From Pseudomonadota bacterium (GTDB taxonomy: Bacteria; Pseudomonadota; Alphaproteobacteria; Rhizobiales; Methylopilaceae), in assembly GCA_023430145.1 (NCBI GenBank), contig JAEZCD010000160.1:1-12768 (forward strand): a DNA stretch of 12,768 nucleotides, given 5' to 3'. Below are positions 1 to 6,289 of the stretch, piece by piece; the first letter of the stretch is position 1; each line of letters starts with the position of its first letter. The notes under the pieces were generated by a model that was given only the letters and a program-made list of their open reading frames with translations, had not been told where the DNA came from and did not search any database. Position numbers and translations under genes: made by a program.

Positions 1-422
1 TGGGCCGGTAACTTCATCACCGCTCGCGCCGTGCGCGGGGTGCTCGACCCGTTGGCGTTGAACTTCTGGCGCTGGGCGCTCGCGCTCGTGGTTCTGCTAC
101 CGATGGCCTTGCCCCGCTTCGATCGGCGGCAAGCCCGCCTCGCGGCGACGCACTGAAAGCTGCTGATCGGGCTCGGAGCGAGCGGTGTCGCCGGCTTCAA
201 AGCCCTCGTCTACTTGGCCCTGCTCTACACGCCGGCGATCAATGCCCTGCTCGTCGCGGCACGGCGCCGTCCGCGATCGCCCTGTTGGCCTGGGCCTTGC
301 TCGGCGAACGACTTTCGATGGCGCACTCGATCGGCATCGCCATCTCGCTGCTCGGAGCCGTCGTGCTGATCGGCCGAGGCGATCTCGGCGACCTTCTTGC
401 TTTGGCGATGAACCGCGGCGAT
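1..422 (+). pseudogene. Decayed DMT/EamA-family drug/metabolite transporter (N-terminal EamA half, left edge cut)
   Basis: Reading from base 1 gives a typical EamA start region (WAGNFITARAVRG, then a hydrophobic helix LALNFWRWALALVVLLPMAL). An in-frame TGA follows at 154-156, where homologues continue with a Trp codon. The same frame then resumes with KLLIGLG and ALVYLALLYTPAINALL. Around 255-285 the reading shifts by a base into the frame that gives WALLGERLSMAHSIGIAISL and VVLIGRGDLGDLLALAMNRGD, the end of the first EamA repeat. The second EamA half, expected next, is missing: after about 422 the frame reads unrelated residues to a TAG at 477-479. Members of this family are normally about 300 residues with 10 helices. 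One stop, one frameshift and a truncation make this a dead gene. The start lies left of the window. The alternative of a sequencing error would explain the frameshift or the stop, but not the missing half. Confidence 0.75.
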
Positions 423-660
423 GGCCGCCCACAGGCTAGCCACGGACGCGCCATTGGGTTCAACGTGGTGGCGCTCTAGGAGATTGCGAACGAGCGGCAG
501 GGCCTCCTCGAAGTGTGTTTCAAGGAGCCGATGCCCAGCGCCTGCGATCAGGTGCAGCTCGGCGTCAGGCAGGTCGCGGTGGTAGGCGCGGGCGGCTTCC
601 CACGGAAGCCATCTGCCGGTCCCCAGACGATAAGCGGGGGCGGATACATCGGCTAAATCG
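423..660 (-). pseudogene. Remnant of an alpha/beta hydrolase (C-terminal part, frameshifted)
   Basis: On the minus strand the segment from about 652 to 608 reads PPPLIVWGPADG, the strand and Asp loop that carries the acid residue of alpha/beta hydrolases. From about 612 onward the next frame reads RWLPWEAARAYHRDLPDAEL, then HLIAGAGHRLLETHFEEALP and LVRNLLERHH. This second part is the region around the catalytic His (GAGH) and the final helix. The two parts join into one plausible hydrolase C-terminus only if one base is lost or gained near 608-612. A TAG at 653-655 lies just upstream in the first frame, and no N-terminal half with a nucleophile elbow is visible up to pqqE. The lower boundary, where it meets the transporter remnant, is approximate. 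Family is inferred from motif shape. Function and substrate are unknown. Confidence 0.6.
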
Positions 661-690
661 CCGTGAGCCTTTACCGTTCCGCGGGCGCTA

Positions 691-709
691 TCCGAGCAAC
701 CTGCTCGGA
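691..709. terminator. Small perfect hairpin downstream of pqqE
   Basis: TCCGAGCA, a 3-base loop ACC, then TGCTCGGA: a perfect 8-bp stem 112 bases beyond the pqqE stop codon. No T-run follows on either strand, so it is at best a weak or factor-dependent terminator for the pqq operon. No other clear terminator is seen between pqqE and the hydrolase remnant. Confidence 0.3.
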
Positions 710-820
710 TGTCCAGGCGAAAAGGCTGTCAGCACACCCGTCCGCCTTGGTACTGGCATCCTACTCGCTGTCCAAGCAGGCGACCCCCCAAGCTCGTCCG
801 CCGTACAGTTGGACCGCCCC

Positions 821-1921
821 CTATGCCGGCGCCGCCACTTTCGCTGCCGCATAGCCCCGTCGCGTGAGTGCAGCCTCGCCGGACGCGGCGGCGACTGCGG
901 CGACGATCGCCTCGTGCCGTGGCGACAGCTCGCACACCGGGTCGGCGTTACGGGCGTCGCCGGTCAGTGCGAAGGCCTGGCAGCGGCAGCCGCCGAAATC
1001 GATCTCCTGCCGCGGACAGGTGCGGCAGGGCTCGCGCATCCACTCGGTGCCGCGGAAGGAGCCGAAGGCAGGCGAGGCCTCCCAGATCTCGCGCAGCGAC
1101 CGGTCGCGAACGCTCCAGAATTCGAGTCCGGGAATGGACTCCGCGGCGTGGCAGGGCAGAACCCGGCCGCGCGGCGTGACGTTCAGCGAGCGGCGGCCCC
1201 AGCCATTCATGCAAGGCTTCGGGAAGCGGGCGAAATAATCGGGCGTAACGTAGTCGATGACGACGCTGCCCGCCGTGCGCGCCCGGACGCTCTCGACTTG
1301 ACGGCGGACGGATTTCGCCTGCTCGAGTGACGGCAGCAGCGCCGCCCGGTTGGCGAGCGCCCAACCCTGGTACTGCGCATGCGCCACCTCGAGCCGCGTC
1401 GCGCCCATCGCCACCGCCTGCATCGCGGACGCCTCGACGCAGTGCGCGTTGCCGCGATGCACGACGAGATTGATGGTCAGCGGCAGGCCGAGGCGAACCA
1501 CCTCGGCGGCGATCTTGCGCTTCTCCCGCTGCGCGCCCGGATAGCCGGCGATGCGGTCGGCCTCGTCCTCCTCGACGCCCTGGATCGAGAGCTGGACATG
1601 GTCGAGGCCGGCGGCCTTGAGGGATTCCAGGCGCCTCGCATCGAGGCCGATGCCGGAGGTGATGAGGTTGGTGTAGAGGCCGGCCTTGGCGGCGCCGGCG
1701 ACCAGCTCGACGAGATCGCGCCGCGCGGTCGGTTCCCCGCCCGACAGGTGCAGATGCAGCACGCCGAGCGCCGCCGCCTCCTCGAAGACGCGCAGCCAGT
1801 CGGCGGTGCCGAGCTCGTCGGATCGGCGGTCGAGCTCGACCGGATTGGAGCAATAGGCGCAGCCGAGCGGGCAGCGATGCGTCAGCTCGGCGAGGACGCC
1901 CAGCGGAGGTGCGAGCGTCAT
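821..1921 (-). CDS. pqqE: PqqE, radical SAM PqqA glutamate-tyrosine cross-linking enzyme
   Basis: 366 residues, normal length for PqqE. In the family, this SPASM-type radical SAM enzyme joins the Glu and Tyr side chains of PqqA by a carbon-carbon bond, with PqqD presenting the peptide; it acts in the cytoplasm. Visible here are the radical SAM cluster motif CPLGCAYC (Cys17, Cys21, Cys24), the SAM-binding SGGEP at 60-64, and a SPASM C-terminus. The SPASM part has CMNGWG (Cys237), LPCHAAE (Cys257), the run EPCRTCPRQEIDFGGCRCQA (Cys299, 302, 312, 314) and DPVC (Cys330). All cluster ligands expected for the family are present, so the enzyme looks intact. The ATG at 1921-1919 overlaps the pqqD stop as ATGA, implying translational coupling. 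It is the last gene of the operon and ends in TAG. Identification is very secure. Confidence 0.97.
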   Translation of the reverse strand: MTLAPPLGVLAELTHRCPLGCAYCSNPVELDRRSDELGTADWLRVFEEAAALGVLHLHLSGGEPTARRDLVELVAGAAKAGLYTNLITSGIGLDARRLESLKAAGLDHVQLSIQGVEEDEADRIAGYPGAQREKRKIAAEVVRLGLPLTINLVVHRGNAHCVEASAMQAVAMGATRLEVAHAQYQGWALANRAALLPSLEQAKSVRRQVESVRARTAGSVVIDYVTPDYFARFPKPCMNGWGRRSLNVTPRGRVLPCHAAESIPGLEFWSVRDRSLREIWEASPAFGSFRGTEWMREPCRTCPRQEIDFGGCRCQAFALTGDARNADPVCELSPRHEAIVAAVAAASGEAALTRRGYAAAKVAAPA

Positions 1922-2199
1922 AGCCGCACCATCTGCTTAGCCGCGAGATCGTGCAGCAGTGCCGAGACGTCCCGCGAGATCCGCTCCCGGTCGCCGCCGA
2001 ATTTTTCGGCCAGCGCATCGACGATGGCGGCCAAGGGGGTCGCGCCGTCGCAGAGGCGCAGCACTTCGACTGCCGTCGCGTTGGTGGTCAGCACCCGCTC
2101 CGGCGCGAGCAGCACCCAGCCGCCACGGGAAGGATCCTCGCGCAGTCGGACGCCGGGCGCGAGCCGCGGGACGGCATCGGGCTGCGGAGCGGTCATCAT
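1918..2199 (-). CDS. pqqD: PqqD, PqqA-binding peptide chaperone
   Basis: A 93-residue protein (92 if the second of two adjacent ATGs is used). It matches PqqD, the small winged-helix-like protein that binds PqqA and delivers it to PqqE. Family landmarks are VPRLAPGVRLREDPSRGGW near the N-terminus, VLLAPERVL, the central LRLCDGATPL and a C-terminal helical part ending LLHDLAAKQMVRL. The start at 2199 is chosen because its ATG overlaps the pqqC stop (ATGA) and gives the usual PqqD length. A longer reading from 2292 would add about 31 residues lying wholly inside pqqC and unlike PqqD. It is a separate gene here, neither fused to pqqC (as in Methylobacterium) nor to pqqE. No anomaly is seen. Confidence 0.94.
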   Translation of the reverse strand: MMTAPQPDAVPRLAPGVRLREDPSRGGWVLLAPERVLTTNATAVEVLRLCDGATPLAAIVDALAEKFGGDRERISRDVSALLHDLAAKQMVRL

Positions 2200-2930
2200 G
2201 CCGACACCCCCGGTGCGAAGCCGGCCGGGAGGCGTCCCGGCGCCACATAGGCGTGCTCGAGCGCATCGAGCATTGCCCACAGCACGTCGCACTTGAACTC
2301 GAGCGCCTCGATCACCGCGCGCTGGTCCTGCGGCGTGCGCGCGTTCGCCTTGACGTAGCCGAGCGCCACTTCGACGTCGCGCCGGGCCTGCTCGGGCCGC
2401 GCGGTGAAGTAAGCTAGGGCGGTTCGATCGACGAAGTCGTAGTGCGTCAGCATACCGGCGACCCGGTCGCGGATGATGCCGGGTGAGAACAGCTCGGTCA
2501 GCGAGGAGGCGACGGCTTCGAGCGTCGGCCGCGTGCCAACGAAGTTCACATAGGCGGCGACGGCGAAGCGCGTCGCCGGCAGGACGCCGCGGAAGGCGGC
2601 GACGTCAGCGCGGTCGAGGCCGAGCGCATCGGTGAGGATCAGCCAGCGGGCGATGCCGCCGTCGCCCTCCTGGCCGCCGTCGTGATCGACGAGCCGCTGA
2701 CGCCAGGCGCGGCGCAGCGTCTGGTCCGTGAGGCGCGACATCAGTGTCGCATCTTTGATCGGGATATTCGCTTGATAATAGAAACGGTTGAGCGCCCAGG
2801 CTCGGACTTCCTCGCGGCTGCAGCGGCCGCTGTGCAGCCGCACATGGAACGGGTGCTTATCGTGGTAGCGGCAGGCGCCGACGTCGCGCAGCCGCGCCTC
2901 CAGCTCGCCCGGCGAAAGCAGCTCGGTCAC
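2196..2930 (-). CDS. pqqC: PqqC, cofactorless oxidase for the last step of PQQ synthesis (His154 position is Ile)
   Basis: 244 residues, close to the usual 240-255. PqqC performs the final ring closure and multi-electron oxidation of AHQQ to PQQ in the cytoplasm using O2. Family motifs are in order: YHDKHPFH (22-29), NRFYYQANIPIKDA (48-61), RLVDHDGG (79-86), AAYVNF (125-130), SSLTELFSP (142-150) and HYDF (163-166). Aligned by eye to Klebsiella PqqC (offset of one), these active-site residues are kept: Tyr22, His23, Arg49, Gln53, Lys59, Arg79, His83, Tyr127, Arg156, Tyr174 and Arg178. The residue matching the catalytic His154 is Ile153 (motif GIIRDR instead of the usual xIHxxR), encoded by ATC. 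That is two base changes from a His codon, so a single read error does not explain it. The start is a GTG overlapping the pqqB stop (GTGA). Gene identity is secure; full catalytic competence is in question. Confidence 0.95.
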   Translation of the reverse strand: MTELLSPGELEARLRDVGACRYHDKHPFHVRLHSGRCSREEVRAWALNRFYYQANIPIKDATLMSRLTDQTLRRAWRQRLVDHDGGQEGDGGIARWLILTDALGLDRADVAAFRGVLPATRFAVAAYVNFVGTRPTLEAVASSLTELFSPGIIRDRVAGMLTHYDFVDRTALAYFTARPEQARRDVEVALGYVKANARTPQDQRAVIEALEFKCDVLWAMLDALEHAYVAPGRLPAGFAPGVSA

Positions 2931-3826
2931 AGCACGATCTCCATGCCGTCGAAGGCGATCTCGACCCCGGCTCGCTCGACCGCCAGCCGCTCCGGCGAGC
3001 CCTCGATCAGGACCGGGTTCGTGTTGTTGATGTGGATGTAGATCTTTCGCCCCGGCAGCGCCGCGAGCGCGGCGAGCGAACCGATCTCGCCGGCGATCGG
3101 CAGGTGGCCCATGCGGCCGCCGGTCTTGGTGCCGAGGCCGGCGGCGATCATCTCGTCGTCGCTGTAGAGCGTCCCGTCGAAGAGGACGACGTCGGCCTCG
3201 CCCAGCCTTTCGAGCAGAGGCGCCGTGAGGTGCGCGCAGCCGGGGACATAGACGAGGCTGCGGCCGTCTGCCATCGCCTTCAGCCCAGCCGTTTCGCCGG
3301 TCTCGCCGCCGATCTCGGGCATTTGGTCGTCCTCGAGAAACAGGGGCACCTTGCCCGGCACGGGAAACAGCTCGATCGATAGGCTTGGCACGATGTCCAT
3401 CGGCGCGGCAGGAGCCGCCGCGACGCGCGGCACCATGTCGGCGCCGAGCACGTCGAAGATTCGGCTCTCGAGGAGCGCGGCGTGCACCGGAGGCAGCGCG
3501 ACAAGCGAAAACGGCTGCCGCTCGCGCAGCGTCAGGAGCCCGGCAGTGTGGTCGACCTCGCCGCTGGTCAGCACCACGGCAGCAATCGGCGAGTGTCGCA
3601 AACCCTGAGCTGGCCAGAGCCGCGGGGTCGCGCGGATCTGCTCGCCGACATCGGGGGTCGCATTGACGAGCACGACCGGTGCGTCGCCGAGCGAGACGGC
3701 AATGCTCGACTGGGTACGCCGCTTGACCCGGGGATCACCGGCCCAAGCGAGTGCGCACACCGGACATCGGCAGTTCCACTGCGGATAGCCGCCCCCTGCC
3801 GCTGAGCCGAGGACGGTAACCCGCAG
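2927..3826 (-). CDS. pqqB: PqqB, metallo-beta-lactamase-fold PQQ biosynthesis protein, apparent CTG start
   Basis: 299 residues if begun at CTG 3826-3824. PqqB has a metallo-beta-lactamase fold and is described as an iron-dependent hydroxylase acting on the excised Glu-Tyr di-amino acid. The reading begins RVTVLGSAAGGGYPQWNCRC, then PVC: the hallmark PqqB N-terminus with the CxCxxC zinc site (Cys19, 21, 24). Later motifs are GEVDHTAGLL (Asp92, His93), FDGTLYSDDEM, MGHLPI and YIHINNTNP. The first ordinary start codon in frame is GTG at 3760, which would delete the first 22 residues including two of the zinc cysteines. Upstream, the frame runs to a TAG at 3899-3901 with no ATG, GTG or TTG. The CTG sits exactly where homologues have their ATG, 7 nt after the pqqA stop. 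Translation probably relies on coupling to pqqA or on a rare CTG start. The alternative is a mutated start codon. Confidence 0.9.
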   Translation of the reverse strand: MRVTVLGSAAGGGYPQWNCRCPVCALAWAGDPRVKRRTQSSIAVSLGDAPVVLVNATPDVGEQIRATPRLWPAQGLRHSPIAAVVLTSGEVDHTAGLLTLRERQPFSLVALPPVHAALLESRIFDVLGADMVPRVAAAPAAPMDIVPSLSIELFPVPGKVPLFLEDDQMPEIGGETGETAGLKAMADGRSLVYVPGCAHLTAPLLERLGEADVVLFDGTLYSDDEMIAAGLGTKTGGRMGHLPIAGEIGSLAALAALPGRKIYIHINNTNPVLIEGSPERLAVERAGVEIAFDGMEIVL

Positions 3827-3833
3827 CGGCCGT

Positions 3834-3926
3834 TCAGATTTCGTCGCCGTCCTCTTCGGCCGGCGCGTAGCCGGTGACTTCGAGGCTGACCGTGACTTCT
3901 ACGACGATTGGCGTTTCCCAGGTCAT
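3834..3926 (-). CDS. pqqA: PqqA, PQQ precursor peptide
   Basis: A 30-residue peptide that heads the pqq operon. PqqA is the ribosomally made substrate whose Glu and Tyr side chains become PQQ. The diagnostic motif is SLEVTGYAPAEE, with Glu16 and Tyr20 spaced E-x-x-x-Y, the same positions as in Methylobacterium PqqA. The N-terminus MTWETPIV fits the usual Trp/Pro start of the family. The C-terminal tail is unusually acidic (PAEEDGDEI). The start ATG at 3926-3924 has a GGAGAG ribosome site at 3937-3932, 5 nt upstream. An in-frame extension to 4094 exists but lacks family similarity and passes through the dead oxidoreductase region, so it was not used. The stop is 7 nt before the CTG used by pqqB. 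The trimming protease PqqF/PqqG is not encoded in this window. Confidence 0.93.
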   Translation of the reverse strand: MTWETPIVVEVTVSLEVTGYAPAEEDGDEI

Positions 3927-3931
3927 TCCGG

Positions 3932-3937
3932 CTCTCC
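3932..3937 (-). promoter_or_regulatory. Ribosome binding site of pqqA
   Basis: GGAGAG on the minus strand lies 5 nt before the pqqA ATG. It decides the short 30-residue start over the longer in-frame reading. The 130 bases farther upstream, to 4057, must hold the operon promoter. No convincing -35/-10 pair could be picked by eye. Confidence 0.6.
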
Positions 3938-4056
3938 ATGGCGCGGTGAGACGAAGTGACGCTAATACGATCCATCGGGCGCCACAAGCGGGGCACTTAC
4001 CATCTATCGACGCAGGTCCGATCGAGCCCTTCGAACGACGTTGGTGGTGGGCTCGA

Positions 4057-4270
4057 ATGCGGCATACCGGGGTCGTCCGCGAGCTGGGCGCCACGCCGAT
4101 CGACTACCAGCGCGAAGACTTCACACGCGTCCTGCCAAGCGTTCGACGTCGCTTTCGACGGCATTGGCAAGGATGGCTATCGCCGCTCGTTCGCCGCGCT
4201 CCGTCGCGGCGGTCTACTCTGCGCCTGCGGCTACACGGCCGGCGTGCAGGCGCGGCGTCGCATCCTGACC
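4057..4270 (+). pseudogene. Frameshifted remnant of an MDR-family (zinc/quinone) oxidoreductase
   Basis: Between the divergent pqqA and alcohol dehydrogenase genes, one frame reads GVVRELGATPIDYQREDFTR then VLP, up to about 4135. The next frame, from about 4142, reads FDVAFDGIGKDGYRRSFAAL then RRGGLLCACGY. Joined, these are the part of the medium-chain dehydrogenase/reductase Rossmann domain in which 'ELGA..IDY..EDF' is followed by 'DV.FDGIG....R...ALR.GG'. No N-terminal catalytic domain and no intact C-terminus remain. Only about 70 residues survive, with at least one frameshift near 4135-4141. It is therefore a fossil and not a gene. Family is inferred from the motif pattern. The rest of the 3927-4488 gap holds the pqqA leader and the dehydrogenase promoter region. 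Confidence 0.6.
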
Positions 4271-4374
4271 GTCTCGATACGAATGGTGCGCTTGCAAGGC
4301 GGCAATCCCGGCCAGTCTGCCGGCCGCAACCGGTGCCGTGAAGCAACAGTCAACGTTGTGGCTTCCTGTTTCTG

Positions 4375-4403
4375 TTGACAGATTGTCGCAGGAGGCGTGA
4401 ACT
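4375..4403 (+). promoter_or_regulatory. Candidate promoter for the PQQ alcohol dehydrogenase
   Basis: TTGACA at 4375-4380 is a perfect -35 hexamer. A 17-nt spacer leads to TGAACT at 4398-4403, a poor -10 (3 of 6). The -35 overlaps the right arm of an inverted repeat GTCAAC (4349-4354) / GTTGAC (4374-4379), and an 8-bp palindrome CAACGTTG sits at 4351-4358. Such overlap would suit an operator, but this is inference from sequence alone. Confidence 0.35.
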
Positions 4404-4424
4404 GCAAACGCTTGGGTTGGGCGC

Positions 4425-4447
4425 GCCCGGCCAAAAAAAGACCGGGC
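4425..4447 (+). repeat. Leader hairpin upstream of the dehydrogenase
   Basis: GCCCGG, an 11-base A-rich loop, then CCGGGC: a 6-bp perfect stem in the presumed 5' untranslated leader, ending about 27 bases before the ribosome site. It could affect leader RNA stability. No known riboswitch class is recognised. Confidence 0.3.
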
Positions 4448-4474
4448 TCACAGACAGCCGCAGGCGGGTCTTCC

Positions 4475-4484
4475 GAGGGAGGAG
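4475..4484 (+). promoter_or_regulatory. Ribosome binding site of the PQQ alcohol dehydrogenase
   Basis: GAGGGAGGAG lies 4 nt before the ATG at 4489. This strong site fixes the start at 4489. An in-frame ATG at 4375 would overlap the candidate -35 box and place 38 Arg-rich residues before the signal peptide. Confidence 0.75.
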
Positions 4485-4488
4485 ACGG

Positions 4489-6192
4489 ATGACGACGCAG
4501 ACCTGGAAGCGGGCGGGCGTTGCAGTGGCAGCGACGGTCATCGGCGCTGCAACGGCGGGCGCCCAGGAAGTCAAGACCGCCACCAAATGGGGCGATATGG
4601 CCACGGCGACGCAGGATCTGCTCAACCGTGCTGCCGGCGACGGCAACAACTTCCTGCACACCAACGGTAATTATCATCAGACCCGCTACTATCCGAACCG
4701 GCAAATCAACACCACGAACGTGCAGAAGTTGCGCCCAGCCTGGATGTTCCAGACCGAGGTGAAGGACAGCTTCGAGACCTCGCCGATTGTCGTCAACGGC
4801 ATCATGTATTTCACGACGGCTTTCAATCATGTGTACGCGGTCGACGCGCGTACCGGCGAGCAGCTCTGGCACTTCAAGCACAAGATGGGGCCGGTAACGG
4901 TCTATTGCTGCGGGCCCAACAACCGCGGCGTCGCGGTCGCTGGCGACCGGGTGTTCATGGGCACGCTCGACGCCAAGCTCTTGGCGCTGGATGCCAAGAC
5001 GGGCAAGCTGCTCTGGGAGGTCGAGATCGCCGATCCCGAACTCGGCTATTCCGAGACCATGGCGCCGACGGTGGTCGACAATAAGGTGCTGATCGGCACG
5101 AACGGCGGCGAATACGGCATCCGCGGCTTCGTCAAGGCGTTCGACGCCAAGGACGGCAAGCTCATCTGGACCTTCCACACCACCGCCGAGAACTCGGTCG
5201 GCGTCTGGGCGACGCACGATGCGACAGGGCGCGACATGAAGCGCGACATCGCCAAGGAGAAGGCCGACCTCGCCCGCCTCGGCGACCCCTACAAGACGCT
5301 CGGCGGTGGCGTCTGGCAGAACCCGTCGGTCGACCTGGAGACGCGGCGCGTCTACTTCGTGGTCGGCAATCCCTCCCCCGACCTCGACGGCTCGCTGCGT
5401 CCCGGCGACAACCTCTACACTAATAGCATGGTGGCGGTGAATCTGGATACCGGGCAGTACATCTGCCACTACCAGTACATCGCCCACGACGTGTGGGACC
5501 TCGACGCGGTGTCGCCGACGATCATCGCCAATGTCGCGAACAAGGACGGCCGCACGGTCAAGGGCATCCTGCACGCCGGCAAGACCGGCCATGTCTACGT
5601 GCACGACGCCAACGACTGCAGCCTGCTGCGCTTCTCCGAAGCCATGGTGCCGCAGGAGGACATGTGGGTGCTGCCCACCAAGGAGGGCACGCGCATGCTG
5701 CCGGGCGCCAATGGCGGCGTCGAATGGTCGCCGATGGCGCTCGATCCCACCAAGAACCTCGCCTTCGCCATCAACCTGCACCAGCCGATGACCTACCATG
5801 TCGAGTCGACGCCCTATCCGAAGGGTAAGCTGTGGCTCGGCGGCGCCTTCAAGGTGATTCCCGAGGAGGAGCAGTGGGGCAACGTCACTGCGGTCGACTA
5901 CAACACCGGAAAGATCCGCTGGCAGGTGAAAACGCAGCAGCCGATGATCGGCGGCATCCTGGCGACCGCCGGCGGGCTGGTCTTCACGGGCGAGGGCAAT
6001 GGCCTGTTCAAGGCCTACGATTCCGACACCGGCGCGATGCTCTGGAAATTCCAGGCGGGCGCCGGGGTCAACGCCCCGCCATCCTCCTACAGCGTCGAGG
6101 GTAAGCAGTACGTCGTGGTCGCCGCCGGCGGCAACACGCAACTCGACTACAAGCGCGGCAACACGCTGATCGCGTTCACCCTGGCGGATTGA
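4489..6192 (+). CDS. Secreted PQQ-dependent alcohol dehydrogenase (methanol/ethanol family), lanthanide-type active site
   Basis: 567 residues with a signal peptide (KRAG, hydrophobic stretch, likely cleavage after AGA at 25), so periplasmic. Family members oxidise primary alcohols to aldehydes and pass electrons to cytochrome c. The eight-bladed propeller shows repeated tryptophan-docking motifs such as AVDARTGEQLW, ALDAKTGKLLW, AFDAKDGKLIW, AVDYNTGKIRW and AYDSDTGAMLW. The vicinal disulfide Cys140-Cys141 lies in VYCCGPNNRG. Expected metal ligands are Glu208 (GGEYG) and Asn294 (GNPSP), with the catalytic Asp337 in AHDVWDLDAVS. Asp339, two residues later, is the extra acidic ligand typical of lanthanide-dependent enzymes (XoxF, PedH); calcium enzymes such as MxaF have a small residue there. 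The cytochrome downstream and the ped-type accessory genes suit an ExaA/PedH-like role. XoxF versus PedH clade cannot be settled by eye, so no symbol is given. Confidence 0.93.
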   Translation: MTTQTWKRAGVAVAATVIGAATAGAQEVKTATKWGDMATATQDLLNRAAGDGNNFLHTNGNYHQTRYYPNRQINTTNVQKLRPAWMFQTEVKDSFETSPIVVNGIMYFTTAFNHVYAVDARTGEQLWHFKHKMGPVTVYCCGPNNRGVAVAGDRVFMGTLDAKLLALDAKTGKLLWEVEIADPELGYSETMAPTVVDNKVLIGTNGGEYGIRGFVKAFDAKDGKLIWTFHTTAENSVGVWATHDATGRDMKRDIAKEKADLARLGDPYKTLGGGVWQNPSVDLETRRVYFVVGNPSPDLDGSLRPGDNLYTNSMVAVNLDTGQYICHYQYIAHDVWDLDAVSPTIIANVANKDGRTVKGILHAGKTGHVYVHDANDCSLLRFSEAMVPQEDMWVLPTKEGTRMLPGANGGVEWSPMALDPTKNLAFAINLHQPMTYHVESTPYPKGKLWLGGAFKVIPEEEQWGNVTAVDYNTGKIRWQVKTQQPMIGGILATAGGLVFTGEGNGLFKAYDSDTGAMLWKFQAGAGVNAPPSSYSVEGKQYVVVAAGGNTQLDYKRGNTLIAFTLAD

Positions 6193-6221
6193 GCCCGATC
6201 GCATGGCCGGTTAGAGAAGCG

Positions 6222-6243
6222 GGGCGGCACGGCCGTGCCGCCC
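6222..6243. terminator. 22-bp perfect palindrome between dehydrogenase and cytochrome genes
   Basis: GGGCGGCACGG is followed directly by its exact complement CCGTGCCGCCC, a perfect 11+11 palindrome starting 30 bases after the dehydrogenase stop codon. Only TT follows, so it is not a textbook intrinsic terminator. It may act as an attenuator or 3'-end stabiliser that lowers cytochrome expression relative to the dehydrogenase. Confidence 0.5.
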
Positions 6244-6289
6244 TTCGCGTGCCGGGCCGTCGGAGCCGCGGCCCGTCCGCGAGACCATC

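Noticed and set aside
948..2018. 356-codon Arg-rich open frame overlapping pqqE on the same strand
   Set aside because: It is an alternative frame of pqqE/pqqD; the Arg/Ala-rich composition is typical of shadow frames in GC-rich DNA.
3927..4094. In-frame N-terminal extension of pqqA containing CPACGARW, resembling a zinc-ribbon half
   Set aside because: Only one CxxC pair is present, there is no family resemblance, and a good ribosome site directly precedes the 30-residue PqqA start. It probably reflects an open frame by chance.
4231..6204. Long open frame (657 codons) antisense to the alcohol dehydrogenase
   Set aside because: It mirrors the codon structure of the GC-rich dehydrogenase gene, has no recognisable domain, and the sense strand encodes a complete quinoprotein.
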